Assembly: GCA_944321845.1 (NCBI GenBank)
Contig: CALUMT010000008.1
Location: forward strand, 23,274 to 87,273
Source of the DNA: an uncultured Butyricimonas sp.
GTDB taxonomy: Bacteria; Bacteroidota; Bacteroidia; Bacteroidales; Marinifilaceae
Direction of reading: 5' to 3'
Length of the DNA: 64,000 bases
Part shown: one piece after another, positions 55,402 through 63,153 of the stretch
Position numbering within the stretch: position 1 is the first letter of the stretch
Layout of the letters: every line of letters begins with the position of its first letter
Notes under the pieces: model-generated
What the model saw: the letters and a program-made list of their open reading frames with translations, nothing else
What the model was told of the DNA's origin: nothing
Database searches by the model: none
Made by a program: the position numbers and the translations under genes

Positions 55402-55741
55402 GCTGGGCTATTCGTTCCATTTTAAGATACGATTTCACGATATCCTTGAAATTTGCGATTTCTTCTAAGTCTTTATCCTCTAAATCTGATATTCTGAAAG
55501 CGGTAGCCATAATCTCGTTATCGGTTTGCACGTTATCCTCGAATAGGATGAAAGGCTCGCAACCGAACATGTTTGAGATTCGTTCCAGGATATCATACGG
55601 GACTTCTCTCGTCCCCCCCTCGTAATTGCTGTATGCGGAACGTTCAATCCCGATAGATTTCGCTATTTGTTCTTGCGTGAAACCGGACAACTCTCTGAGT
55701 TTTCTTAGGTTTTCCCCGATAATTTGCTTGATGTCTTTCAT
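55388..55741 (-). CDS. XRE-family helix-turn-helix transcriptional regulator
   Basis: 117 residues. The XRE helix-turn-helix occupies about 10-65: ENLRKLRELSGFTQEQIAKSIGIERSAYSNYEGGTREV, in parts, where the recognition helix follows the TQEQIA segment. The C-terminal acidic tail (DLEDKDLEEIANFKDIVKSYL) may bind a partner. It is the probable substrate of the ImmA/IrrE protease downstream, and likely represses its own promoter through the palindrome at 55777-55795. First gene of the three-gene operon. Confidence 0.92.
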   Translation of the reverse strand: MKDIKQIIGENLRKLRELSGFTQEQIAKSIGIERSAYSNYEGGTREVPYDILERISNMFGCEPFILFEDNVQTDNEIMATAFRISDLEDKDLEEIANFKDIVKSYLKMERIAQHETE

Positions 55742-55764
55742 GAGATGTTCTTGAAATTCTGTGG

Positions 55765-55795
55765 CAAAATTACGGTTTGTTTATAATATATACAA
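55765..55795 (-). promoter_or_regulatory. Promoter of the XRE-ImmA-PIN operon
   Basis: On the minus strand TTG (55793-55795) is followed after 20 bases by TAATTTTG (55765-55772), 24 bases before the ATG at 55741. Confidence 0.72.
55777..55795. promoter_or_regulatory. Candidate XRE operator (imperfect palindrome)
   Basis: TTGTTTATAATATATACAA is an imperfect inverted repeat (outer TTGT/ACAA plus TATA core) lying between and over the -33 box of the XRE promoter. The position suits a repressor site. No footprint evidence is available; the call is from symmetry and location. Confidence 0.5.
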
Positions 55796-56418
55796 TATTT
55801 GCCACGCTGCCCTCTCTTGTTTATACTCTTTCTATATAGGCTCTTCTTTGGATTGTTGATGGGGGTATATAGCAATATTTTGAGTAGGGATCATGTTCTT
55901 GTGGTAATTCTTGCCTGGTGTTCCTCTCGCTTCGTGTGGGCATGGAAAATTTTGGAATATCTCGGTATCCCTTCCGTTGGCTTTATCGGCCCTTCCCTTC
56001 GCCTCGAGGGGATTTCTGCGGCTGTGATAAAGGGGATGATGCTTGTTGCAATATTGTTGAAAACCTGTTTTAGTAGGCTTATACTAGGGTTTTATCAAGC
56101 TTATACCAGGCTTAGTAAGTCTCGTGGAGGCCTACTAAGGGGGAGGAAAGTCCCTGCTGTGCCCTGCGAGAGGGATGTCCCTGGTGGCTTCCGGCGGGCT
56201 TTTTGGCATGCTCTTCGGTGGAATTTCTGGTGTTTTTTTACCGGGGGACTGAGACTTCCTTGTTATAGGCGTGGGGACTTTAAGTGGTATTGTATTTTTT
56301 TTTGAGGGTTTGTTCCCGGACAAGGGGATGTCGTGGAAGGGAAAATTACCTCGTGTCGTTTTGTCCTTGGGCTATAAAGGAAATGTCGTCAATATAGTTT
56401 GCCGCTCGTGGTAAAGAA
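55796..56418. other. Gene-free region with repeats and hairpins
   Basis: No convincing gene. One frame on the plus strand (55799-56305) is open for 168 residues but shows no domain, start context or coding bias and is rich in W, C and R as random GC-rich sequence would be. Near 56072-56140 the motif AGGCTTATACTA recurs in imperfect copies, and CTTAGTA/TACTAAG can pair across 15 bases. GAGGAAAGTCC at 56144 resembles the 5' motif of RNase P RNA, but the expected partner was not found. Confidence 0.6.
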
Positions 56419-56481
56419 AAACCGCCCCAAGAGAGAGTGGAAGGGCGGTTTGTAAGCCTCCCCGTGTCCGAAGCGGGGAGG
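56419..56481 (-). terminator. Two tandem hairpins after the fimbrial operon
   Basis: Hairpin one: AAACCGCCC (56419-56427) with GGGCGGTTT (56443-56451). Hairpin two: CCTCCCCG (56457-56464) with CGGGGAGG (56474-56481). Both lie just after the last fimbrial gene (stop 56506, minus strand), with TTTTCTTTAC beyond hairpin one on the transcript. The tandem should terminate the operon strongly. Confidence 0.78.
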
Positions 56482-56505
56482 TGTGGTTGCAATATGTGTG
56501 TATTT

Positions 56506-58875
56506 TTATTGTGGTTGATTATCTATGCGGGCGGCACGGATACGGAGCACTTCCTTTCGTTCGGCGAAACCACCTGTTCCGTTTTCTCCGGTGTACCCAT
56601 CACCAGTACCACTGTTGTAATAATGGAATTTTCCATCATCACCGATGTAGGCTTTGGTTGCGCGGGCTCTATTGGAGTTTTCGTATGAAGATGTCCATGA
56701 CCCTTCTCCTGCAGCGGATGACCAATAGTAATTGTTCTGGAATTCGGTATATTCAAGGTAGTAATGACCTAATATACGCTCTAATTGTCGGATACCCGGT
56801 AAAAACCATTTGGGATTGGGAACACTTCCGTCTGCATTCCGCTTGTTCTTGATAAAGCAGTATCCGGCCGCTGTTTTGGGTTTTGAATTTAAATCCAAGT
56901 GATCATAGTGATAAACATATGGATCCCAAAGCATTCCCGAACCGGTTCGTATAGCCTCAACTTCTTGGGCTATTTTTTCTGTAAATTCATATCCATTATA
57001 AAAGTTGCTGCTACAATATGGCCCAGAGAATGTATTAAGTCTTCCAATGGTTGTTCCACTACCACTGGTGTAATCCTCCCAGGGTAAGCCGGTATATATC
57101 TGATTGTTCGTGAACTTGTTGAGAGGGTCACCGTGGCTGAGGTATTCCTCGTATGCCTCTATATAGAAGACTTTTCCTACCATTCCGGCATCGATATCAC
57201 CTTGGTCGGTGTCAATGTATTTAACTTCCAGCAGCTTGGATTGCTCCAGGACGAGTTCTCGACTGCCGACTTCTTGGTCATTCTCGTAATAGGTGAGTTT
57301 CAGCGTGGCGGTGCGGGTACGTTGGTCACGGGAATCCCCGAGATGCCATACGTCCAGGTTCTCATCCACGTAGAAATATATACGGTCGCGGTGGTTTTCT
57401 AGAGTAGTTGAGGTGTTCTCGGATAGCGTGTTCGTGACCAAATCGGTGGTGAAATATTTCCGTTTCCCGTTCCCGGCATGCCAAGATGCCCCAGTGGCCA
57501 TACAATCAGTGTTTGGTGCTTCTCCTTTTTCCATTTGTTCGGCTGTTACTTTTTCCATGCGAACCCAGTTGGCCGTGGTCGGGTCAAGAATTTCTACTTT
57601 CATCTTTTGAGTTACCGGGCTGGAAGGGTTCTCCTGGAAGAAGTAGATGTCCATCGGTACCACGTTGAAGTGGCAGTCCAGTGTTCGGTCTTTCAGCATG
57701 GAGACGAAGTAGGGATTCGAGGTGCTTACATTTACACGAGTATCAAAGGTGACGTGTTCCGGGTTGTTACCCGCGTCGACAATACCTTTGATGGTCACGT
57801 TGTTTTTGTATTGCTTGTTGCGGGCCACCTTGAAGTCGTTCGTGTGATTGGCCCCCAGGTAGAGGGAGTATATGACGTCGTATGATGCTCCGTTGTAGGT
57901 GATGTATTTCCCGGATAGCTGGAATACCATGGAATTGTTCTTGTCGGCCAGTTCCGGTTTGTAACGCTGTTTCTGGTCTTCTGTAAGTCCGTCCGGATAT
58001 CTGCCCTCGGGTTCTGTTCTTGCCGGTTCCTGCAGGTTCTCGAAGGTGTAGAACGTGTATTCCAGTTTCCCGTTTTTGTTGTAGATGGTCTGCACGGTGG
58101 TCGGGGGGAACACGAATTCGTCCTTACCAAGTGTAGTTAAGTCGGTTTCTGCATTTATGTCCGGTGTAAACTTGGTGGCGAGGGGTACGTTCAGCACCTT
58201 GCATTCGGTCACGGAGAGCGAGGGCAGGGTATTGGTCAGGTCCGAACTGCTGGAATTGATTTCCAGGGACACGTCCACCCGGGCCATCAGGGCTTTCATT
58301 GGAATGTCAATACTTTGTTCCTTGTTAGTTGAAGTCAGGTCGACGCTATCCACCCGTCCGTACATCGGCATTCCGCTCTCGGGTAATTGGGTGATGAGTC
58401 GCTCCTTGAGAGGATTGTACACGAAGTTGGCGAGAGCGTCCCTGTTGGTGATGTTGTCGGGATGGGTCCCTGCCGAACTGCTTTGGAATGTCCCTTCCTC
58501 GATATTGGCCACGACGATGACGGTGGCCGTTTTGGCTGCCTGCATGTTAGCCCAGCCTTCCCGGTCGATGTTCATGACCGTTTTTCCCCCGCTGATGCTG
58601 CGGTATCCCTGGTAGCGATGGTCATCCAAGGCTTCCAGGTAATTCCCCGCTTCATCGAAAATGAAGACGTGGAGGGACTTGATTTCCTGTTCCTCGGTTG
58701 TTTTGACATCCGTTCCCCGCGAGGTCACGGTGTACTGGTTCATCAGTCCGATTGTCGAGATGTTCAAGCTGAATTCCCCGTCGCTTCCCGGGACATTCCA
58801 ACCTTCTTCTTTCTGGCAGGCAAAGAGCATCAGGAAGCAAAATAGCCCGCACGCGTATGATGTTATTTTTTTCAT
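56506..58875 (-). CDS. Large fimbrial lipoprotein, candidate tip adhesin (DUF4906/FISUMP-like)
   Basis: 789 residues with lipobox cysteine at residue 20 (FLMLFAC-Q). N-terminal half (about 35-330) resembles Mfa/FimC-type fimbrial subunits: 'EIKSLHVFIFDEAGNYLEAL', 'TATVIVVANIEEG', 'SIDIPMKALMARVDVSLEI'. The middle holds a repeated Ig-like part (DVWHLGDSRDQRTRTATLKLTYY). The C-terminal 150 residues (YCFIKNKRNADG, 'KWFLPGIRQLERILGHYYLEY', 'YYWSSA') resemble the FISUMP domain of extracellular Bacteroidota proteins. It is the last gene of the fimbrial operon. Tip adhesin is an inference from size and position. Confidence 0.82.
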   Translation of the reverse strand: MKKITSYACGLFCFLMLFACQKEEGWNVPGSDGEFSLNISTIGLMNQYTVTSRGTDVKTTEEQEIKSLHVFIFDEAGNYLEALDDHRYQGYRSISGGKTVMNIDREGWANMQAAKTATVIVVANIEEGTFQSSSAGTHPDNITNRDALANFVYNPLKERLITQLPESGMPMYGRVDSVDLTSTNKEQSIDIPMKALMARVDVSLEINSSSSDLTNTLPSLSVTECKVLNVPLATKFTPDINAETDLTTLGKDEFVFPPTTVQTIYNKNGKLEYTFYTFENLQEPARTEPEGRYPDGLTEDQKQRYKPELADKNNSMVFQLSGKYITYNGASYDVIYSLYLGANHTNDFKVARNKQYKNNVTIKGIVDAGNNPEHVTFDTRVNVSTSNPYFVSMLKDRTLDCHFNVVPMDIYFFQENPSSPVTQKMKVEILDPTTANWVRMEKVTAEQMEKGEAPNTDCMATGASWHAGNGKRKYFTTDLVTNTLSENTSTTLENHRDRIYFYVDENLDVWHLGDSRDQRTRTATLKLTYYENDQEVGSRELVLEQSKLLEVKYIDTDQGDIDAGMVGKVFYIEAYEEYLSHGDPLNKFTNNQIYTGLPWEDYTSGSGTTIGRLNTFSGPYCSSNFYNGYEFTEKIAQEVEAIRTGSGMLWDPYVYHYDHLDLNSKPKTAAGYCFIKNKRNADGSVPNPKWFLPGIRQLERILGHYYLEYTEFQNNYYWSSAAGEGSWTSSYENSNRARATKAYIGDDGKFHYYNSGTGDGYTGENGTGGFAERKEVLRIRAARIDNQPQ

Positions 58876-58890
58876 GTATTCCGATTTTAA

Positions 58891-59994
58891 TTATTCAAAC
58901 GTAATATCACTGTCACCCCCGTCTTCCCACTGGTAATTGTTGTCCACGATAAAGTTCAACACGAAGGCGTTGCCGATGAAGTTCAGCTGTGCCGTGTAGA
59001 TGGTTCCTCCTGCGGGCAGGAAGTTCTCCGGGCGGGAGAATCGTTGTGTTTTTCTTTCTCCGTCGAAAGTGTATTCTATCACCACTTCAATATTCCCGAA
59101 GTAGCCGTTCTCTGCTCCGGTCTGGCTGATGTTGGAAACGAGCAATAGCGTCCTTTCCCCGATTTGGCTTTTGGAAGTTCCGGCAGGGATGCTTATGTCG
59201 GAATTAACCAACGTGTAGGTCCCCTGGTAGGTTTCGTCGGCAGGATAGTCATATCCCTTGTCGAAATTTATCACGATGGATTTGTAGAATGTTCCTTGCA
59301 ATTTCAACGAGTGGACGATGAGTTCTATACCCGTACCCGGGTCTTCCTGGTCTTTGTTGTAGTTGTTCACCTGGAAGTTCAACCCCGCGAGAATGTGGTA
59401 GAAATGCAGAGGAACGACCCCGCTACCCCGTGTCACGTCGATTTCCTGTGCCACCATGGCGTCCGGGATGTCGTGCTGGTCCAAATCATAGTTGATGGAA
59501 TTAGCCGCACCCACGGGCATGGTGAATTTGACGCTGGGGGCCCCGAAGGTATCCTCGTCTGATATCATGCTGAAGCCGCTTTCCGGTGCAAAGGGGTAGT
59601 ACGCGAAAAAGGCGTACAGGTAATCTGCCGGTTTCTTCCATGGCACGGGATTCTCGTAGGAACATCCGCTCCCGGAGTAGGTTACCTCTTTCTGGTAGAA
59701 CAGCGTGGGTTTAATCAGGTTTTTCTTGTTTTCCCAGGGTAAGGCCCCGCTGGCTTCCACGGGAGTCGGGTCATCCGGGGCTTTCTGTGCCAGGCAGTAG
59801 CCGAATACCCCGAATGAAGAACCATCCGGTAATTCATTGACGGGGACGCTGCCTCCTCTGCTTGTCCCGTCCAATTGTATCCCGGGAAGGCCGAATTCGA
59901 TCATGTCTCCCGGTTCGATTCCCCGGGAATCCTCTTTATCGCAGGCGGTCAACGCCAGCGCGAGAGCTAAAACAGGTATGTAATAACGTTTCAT
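58891..59994 (-). CDS. Fimbrillin-family lipoprotein
   Basis: 367 residues, lipobox cysteine near residue 18 (LALTAC-DK). 'SFGVFGYCL' near 66, 'YLYAFFAYYPFAPESGF' near 132, 'FYHILAGLNFQVNNYNKD' near 205 and the C-terminal TIYTAQLNFIGNAFVLNFIV give the fimbrillin (Mfa1/FimA/BACON-Mfa-like) pattern of two beta-sandwich domains with conserved aromatic strands. It lies between a shorter fimbrillin and the large candidate tip gene and is probably an accessory subunit. Confidence 0.85.
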   Translation of the reverse strand: MKRYYIPVLALALALTACDKEDSRGIEPGDMIEFGLPGIQLDGTSRGGSVPVNELPDGSSFGVFGYCLAQKAPDDPTPVEASGALPWENKKNLIKPTLFYQKEVTYSGSGCSYENPVPWKKPADYLYAFFAYYPFAPESGFSMISDEDTFGAPSVKFTMPVGAANSINYDLDQHDIPDAMVAQEIDVTRGSGVVPLHFYHILAGLNFQVNNYNKDQEDPGTGIELIVHSLKLQGTFYKSIVINFDKGYDYPADETYQGTYTLVNSDISIPAGTSKSQIGERTLLLVSNISQTGAENGYFGNIEVVIEYTFDGERKTQRFSRPENFLPAGGTIYTAQLNFIGNAFVLNFIVDNNYQWEDGGDSDITFE

Positions 59995-60010
59995 AGGCTT
60001 TTCAGTTTAA

Positions 60011-60997
60011 TTATTCTACAGTGATGATACCGCCCGTTGAGGTGTTCCACGGGGTTACAACAGGTTGGAACTGGATATTGTTCGGGCCGATGGTGACCGT
60101 GTAACTGTAGCTTTGGCCTTTGGTCCAACCGGGAATCGAGGTGGTCTTCACCTTGATTTTCTTGGTGACGGGGACTTGGCTATACTCGTCGTAGTAGTAG
60201 GTCAACTCGAAAATGGCGTCTTCAATATCTTCGTCCGGGATGATCAGTATATCCGGGAAGACGTTTATTCCATCCGTGGTCAGCGGTTGTGGGTTCGTGG
60301 GATTGTAAACGAATGTCGTGTTGGTTTCCGAGTAAGATGTCCCGAGAGTCCAGACTGGTTTATTGGCGCTGGAGTAATCCCCCTGGTAAACGACCCCGTA
60401 TAATTTGGCCCCAGTCACGGTTGCGGTCACTTCATCCTCAACTTTCACCGTGAATTTCAGGCGGGCGAGCTCGTGGGAGAATTGCAGGGCAACGGTCCCG
60501 GGAGTGGATTCTTCCGTGCACGGGATGGAAGCACTGGAAGAGGTCATCAGGTCTATGGCAGCGTCTCCAGTGGCAGAGCAGTCGAAGCCGATGACGGTGA
60601 TGGTACCGTCGGGAGCCACGTCAGCGGTCGGCTGACCTTCTTCTGCCGGGAATACCGGGTACACGGCGTGGAAGTTGTAGGTGTAGCCGGGAACCCAGTA
60701 GCGTTTTCCATCGTATCCCCAGGTGCTCCCTGATTCGGTTACGACTTTGGTTACGACTGTTTTGTCGAACACGTTTACCGGTTCACTTGGTTCGTCGGTT
60801 AACGTGCGCCATCCCCACACGGCGAATTGTGCGTCGTCGGCGAACTCAGTTCCTTCAATGGTGGCACGACTGTTGGATGTGACCCCGAAATGGATGGCAC
60901 CATCGTCACTTGTGCTCGGGTCATCGCTTTTCGAGCAACCGCCCAAGGTTAGAATAAGCGCGAGAGCGGTCAACGTTAAAAAAGAGTCTTTCCTCAT
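60011..60997 (-). CDS. Fimbrillin-family lipoprotein
   Basis: About 328 residues from ATG 60997; the open frame reaches 61048 but the ATG at 60997 gives the signal peptide and lipobox (LTLGGC-SK, cysteine near 21). Fimbrillin features: 'SRATIEGTEFADDAQFAVWGW', 'WGYDGKRYWVPGYTYNFHAVYP', 'VALQFSHELARLKFTVKV' and the C-terminal 'SYSYTVTIGPNNIQFQPVVTPW'. It resembles its neighbour at 61102-62073, suggesting duplication. Confidence 0.88.
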   Translation of the reverse strand: MRKDSFLTLTALALILTLGGCSKSDDPSTSDDGAIHFGVTSNSRATIEGTEFADDAQFAVWGWRTLTDEPSEPVNVFDKTVVTKVVTESGSTWGYDGKRYWVPGYTYNFHAVYPVFPAEEGQPTADVAPDGTITVIGFDCSATGDAAIDLMTSSSASIPCTEESTPGTVALQFSHELARLKFTVKVEDEVTATVTGAKLYGVVYQGDYSSANKPVWTLGTSYSETNTTFVYNPTNPQPLTTDGINVFPDILIIPDEDIEDAIFELTYYYDEYSQVPVTKKIKVKTTSIPGWTKGQSYSYTVTIGPNNIQFQPVVTPWNTSTGGIITVE

Positions 60998-61101
60998 GTT
61001 AGTGTTGTTTTTATTGTTTATTCTTAATTGTGACCGGGAAGGGAACATTCAACCCCGCCCGGCCTGTGGTTAATTCGTTATCCCTTTAACCAAGGATAAA
61101 A

Positions 61102-62073
61102 TTATTGATTAATGGTGATATCTCCACCACCAGTTTGACCAGCAGTCCAATCTGCTACACTACCAGTGAATTCGATAGGTTTACCACCCTCGATGTTTTC
61201 CTGGTTAACCGTTGCGGTGTAGGTGTAAACATAATCTTGAGCCCATGTAGGAGTTGCAATTGTAGCAGTCAATGGCGTTGGATTACCAATTTGAGTATCT
61301 CCTGCAAATAAGGTAACTGTAAATGATACGGTAACATTACCAGTTAAGGTTTGAGGAATTACATAGTATACACCAAGAGAATGAGTGGCAGCAGCAGCAA
61401 TACCTTCTTCGTTTGATGCTCCATCAAAACTAACGTCTGTGGGGGTTGCTGGAGTCCATGTTGCATCGTATGTACCAGTTGTGTTCATGTTGCCAGCAAT
61501 CTTAACGTCCGTGATTTTCAATGTAGCGTCAGATTCGATGTCTCCGGCTTTAACCTTGAATTCCAATTTAGACAAGATGTGACCCATTGTGAACGCTACG
61601 GGGCCTGTTGGAGACCAAGTTTCGAATCCAGCACCCTCTGCAGGAACTGCTACTTCAGTTGCCACACCATAAACAAGGTCATTTTGGTTGCTTGCATTGC
61701 AAGTAATCTCAAATGTCAATTTGTTGTTGGTGTAGTCAAACTTTGGTTTAATAGCTTTGTCTTGTGGAGCATAGGCGGCAAATCTGTACGTTCTTCCCGG
61801 CATCCAGTACTTAGTGTCCTCGTAACCCCACTTATTCCCATCGTATTTTACCGTTACATCGTTAAATAATGATACTTCTTTAGCTTCTGAGTCACCGAAT
61901 ACTCCGAAACCAGCTTTTATAGTTTCATTGGTGGCTTCAAATGCTCTTGTGGCTTTACCCACGAAATTTTCAAATCCGATTGCGCGATTGCTTGCAACCT
62001 CTACTGTTTCGCTTTTTGAACAACCGGCCAGTGCTAAAGCAGCTACTGCCACGGTTAAAAATTGTTTCTTCAT
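61102..62073 (-). CDS. Fimbrillin-family lipoprotein, candidate major fimbrial subunit
   Basis: 323 residues, lipobox cysteine at residue 18 (LALAGC-SK). 'KATRAFEATNETIKAGFGVFGD', 'WGYEDTKYWMPGRTYRFAAYAP', 'VAFTMGHILSKLEFKVKAGD' and C-terminal 'YTYTATVNQENIEGGKPIEFTGSVADW' show the fimbrillin fold. Its codons are visibly more A/T-ending than those of the GC-rich flanking genes, as often seen for strongly expressed major subunits, or as a sign of diversifying exchange. A 60-base AT-rich gap precedes it. Confidence 0.9.
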   Translation of the reverse strand: MKKQFLTVAVAALALAGCSKSETVEVASNRAIGFENFVGKATRAFEATNETIKAGFGVFGDSEAKEVSLFNDVTVKYDGNKWGYEDTKYWMPGRTYRFAAYAPQDKAIKPKFDYTNNKLTFEITCNASNQNDLVYGVATEVAVPAEGAGFETWSPTGPVAFTMGHILSKLEFKVKAGDIESDATLKITDVKIAGNMNTTGTYDATWTPATPTDVSFDGASNEEGIAAAATHSLGVYYVIPQTLTGNVTVSFTVTLFAGDTQIGNPTPLTATIATPTWAQDYVYTYTATVNQENIEGGKPIEFTGSVADWTAGQTGGGDITINQ

Positions 62074-62133
62074 AGTTGGACAATTTTTAAATTAAACATT
62101 AAAATTATAGTTATATGTAAAATTGATAATTTG

Positions 62134-63153
62134 TTACTTTATGGGAAGTATAATATCCTCGTAATCGCCCCAACCGTCCACGTCCGGGTCAAATCCTGAG
62201 CCACCTTCCAATCCGTCCTCGTCTTCGACTCGGATTCCGTCAACCACGATGACTCCTCCTCGAGGCTGAGCTTGTACCTGGTCAGTTACATCGAACACGA
62301 ATGCGGGTAGTATTTTCCCGTTTTTCAAGCGGACTTGCAGTTCCAGCTTGTAATTATGACTTTCACGTGCGGCCATTGGTATGGGATTCTCGTCCGGAAC
62401 ACCGAACGAGAGAATGGTGGTGTATACTCCCAATTCCTGATCCACTGTGCAGTCATCGAAGAGTATGGTGATGACTTCGTCAGTTGTTTTACCCGTCTGA
62501 AGATAGACTCCGCCTGCCATCCCGGCCAAAGCTCCTTCAGCCAATGCCACGTATTCCAACCCGTGTTCAAACATGTAGTGGATGACGTACGTGTATGTCA
62601 GCGGACGCATGTTTATGGGCATGGCGGTGATACTATCTGTTAGTTCTGCCGTGTATTCAGCGTGGAATGAACCATAAAGTTGGTCGGGAGCGTTGACGGT
62701 TTTTTCTCCCTCGTTGCGGGAGTTGTAGGTGGAACGGGTACGTCCCCGGGTACTGGCCACTGCCGTGGCAGTGGATTCCTCGTCATGGAAAGTGATGTAC
62801 TCCGTGTCGTTGTTGTAGAACAGAATGTCGTGTACTCCCGGGCTCATGTGCAGGCGGCCTCCGGTGCTCGCGAGGTTGGCTTCGTTCTCCAGTACCCCGT
62901 TAGTGAACACGCGAGCCCGTATTCCTTCGGCCGCTTCCGGGCGGAGGGAATTGTAGCTGAATCCAAGAACCCCGCGCCAGCGGCCTTCCCAGTTTTTACC
63001 GAGGTCTCGTTCCCATTCGGCTTCCCAGTTGGCCTGTACCTCGTGACGGGAGCCTAACCCGTGCAGGTCGTGGTCGTAGCATAAATCCTTGCGGCAGCCG
63101 GTCAGCGACAGGGCGGCCAGCGCCATGATCATCAAGTATCCTTGTGTTTTCAT
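62134..63153 (-). CDS. DUF5119-like fimbrial-operon lipoprotein
   Basis: 339 residues, lipobox cysteine near residue 20 (LSLTGC-RK). The N-terminus reads 'DLCYDHDLHG', typical of the DUF5119 lipoproteins encoded in Bacteroidales fimbrial operons. The rest contains 'RARVFTNGVLENEANLASTGG', 'HDILFYNNDTEYITF' and a beta-rich domain with 'GVYTTILSFGVPDENPIPMAAR'. It probably anchors or regulates the fimbria. Its start overlaps the DUF3575 gene's stop by four bases (ATGA). Confidence 0.85.
   Translation of the reverse strand: MKTQGYLMIMALAALSLTGCRKDLCYDHDLHGLGSRHEVQANWEAEWERDLGKNWEGRWRGVLGFSYNSLRPEAAEGIRARVFTNGVLENEANLASTGGRLHMSPGVHDILFYNNDTEYITFHDEESTATAVASTRGRTRSTYNSRNEGEKTVNAPDQLYGSFHAEYTAELTDSITAMPINMRPLTYTYVIHYMFEHGLEYVALAEGALAGMAGGVYLQTGKTTDEVITILFDDCTVDQELGVYTTILSFGVPDENPIPMAARESHNYKLELQVRLKNGKILPAFVFDVTDQVQAQPRGGVIVVDGIRVEDEDGLEGGSGFDPDVDGWGDYEDIILPIK

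Noticed and set aside
56140-56200. Possible RNase P RNA from GAGGAAAGTCC
   Set aside because: Only the 5' motif is similar; the conserved 3' partner (AGA...GGCTTAT type) and other helices were not found in the following 400 bases.
55799-56305. 168-residue open frame on the plus strand after the XRE module
   Set aside because: No recognisable domain or signal, composition like random sequence, begins at a non-ATG-like context inside the divergent promoter zone.
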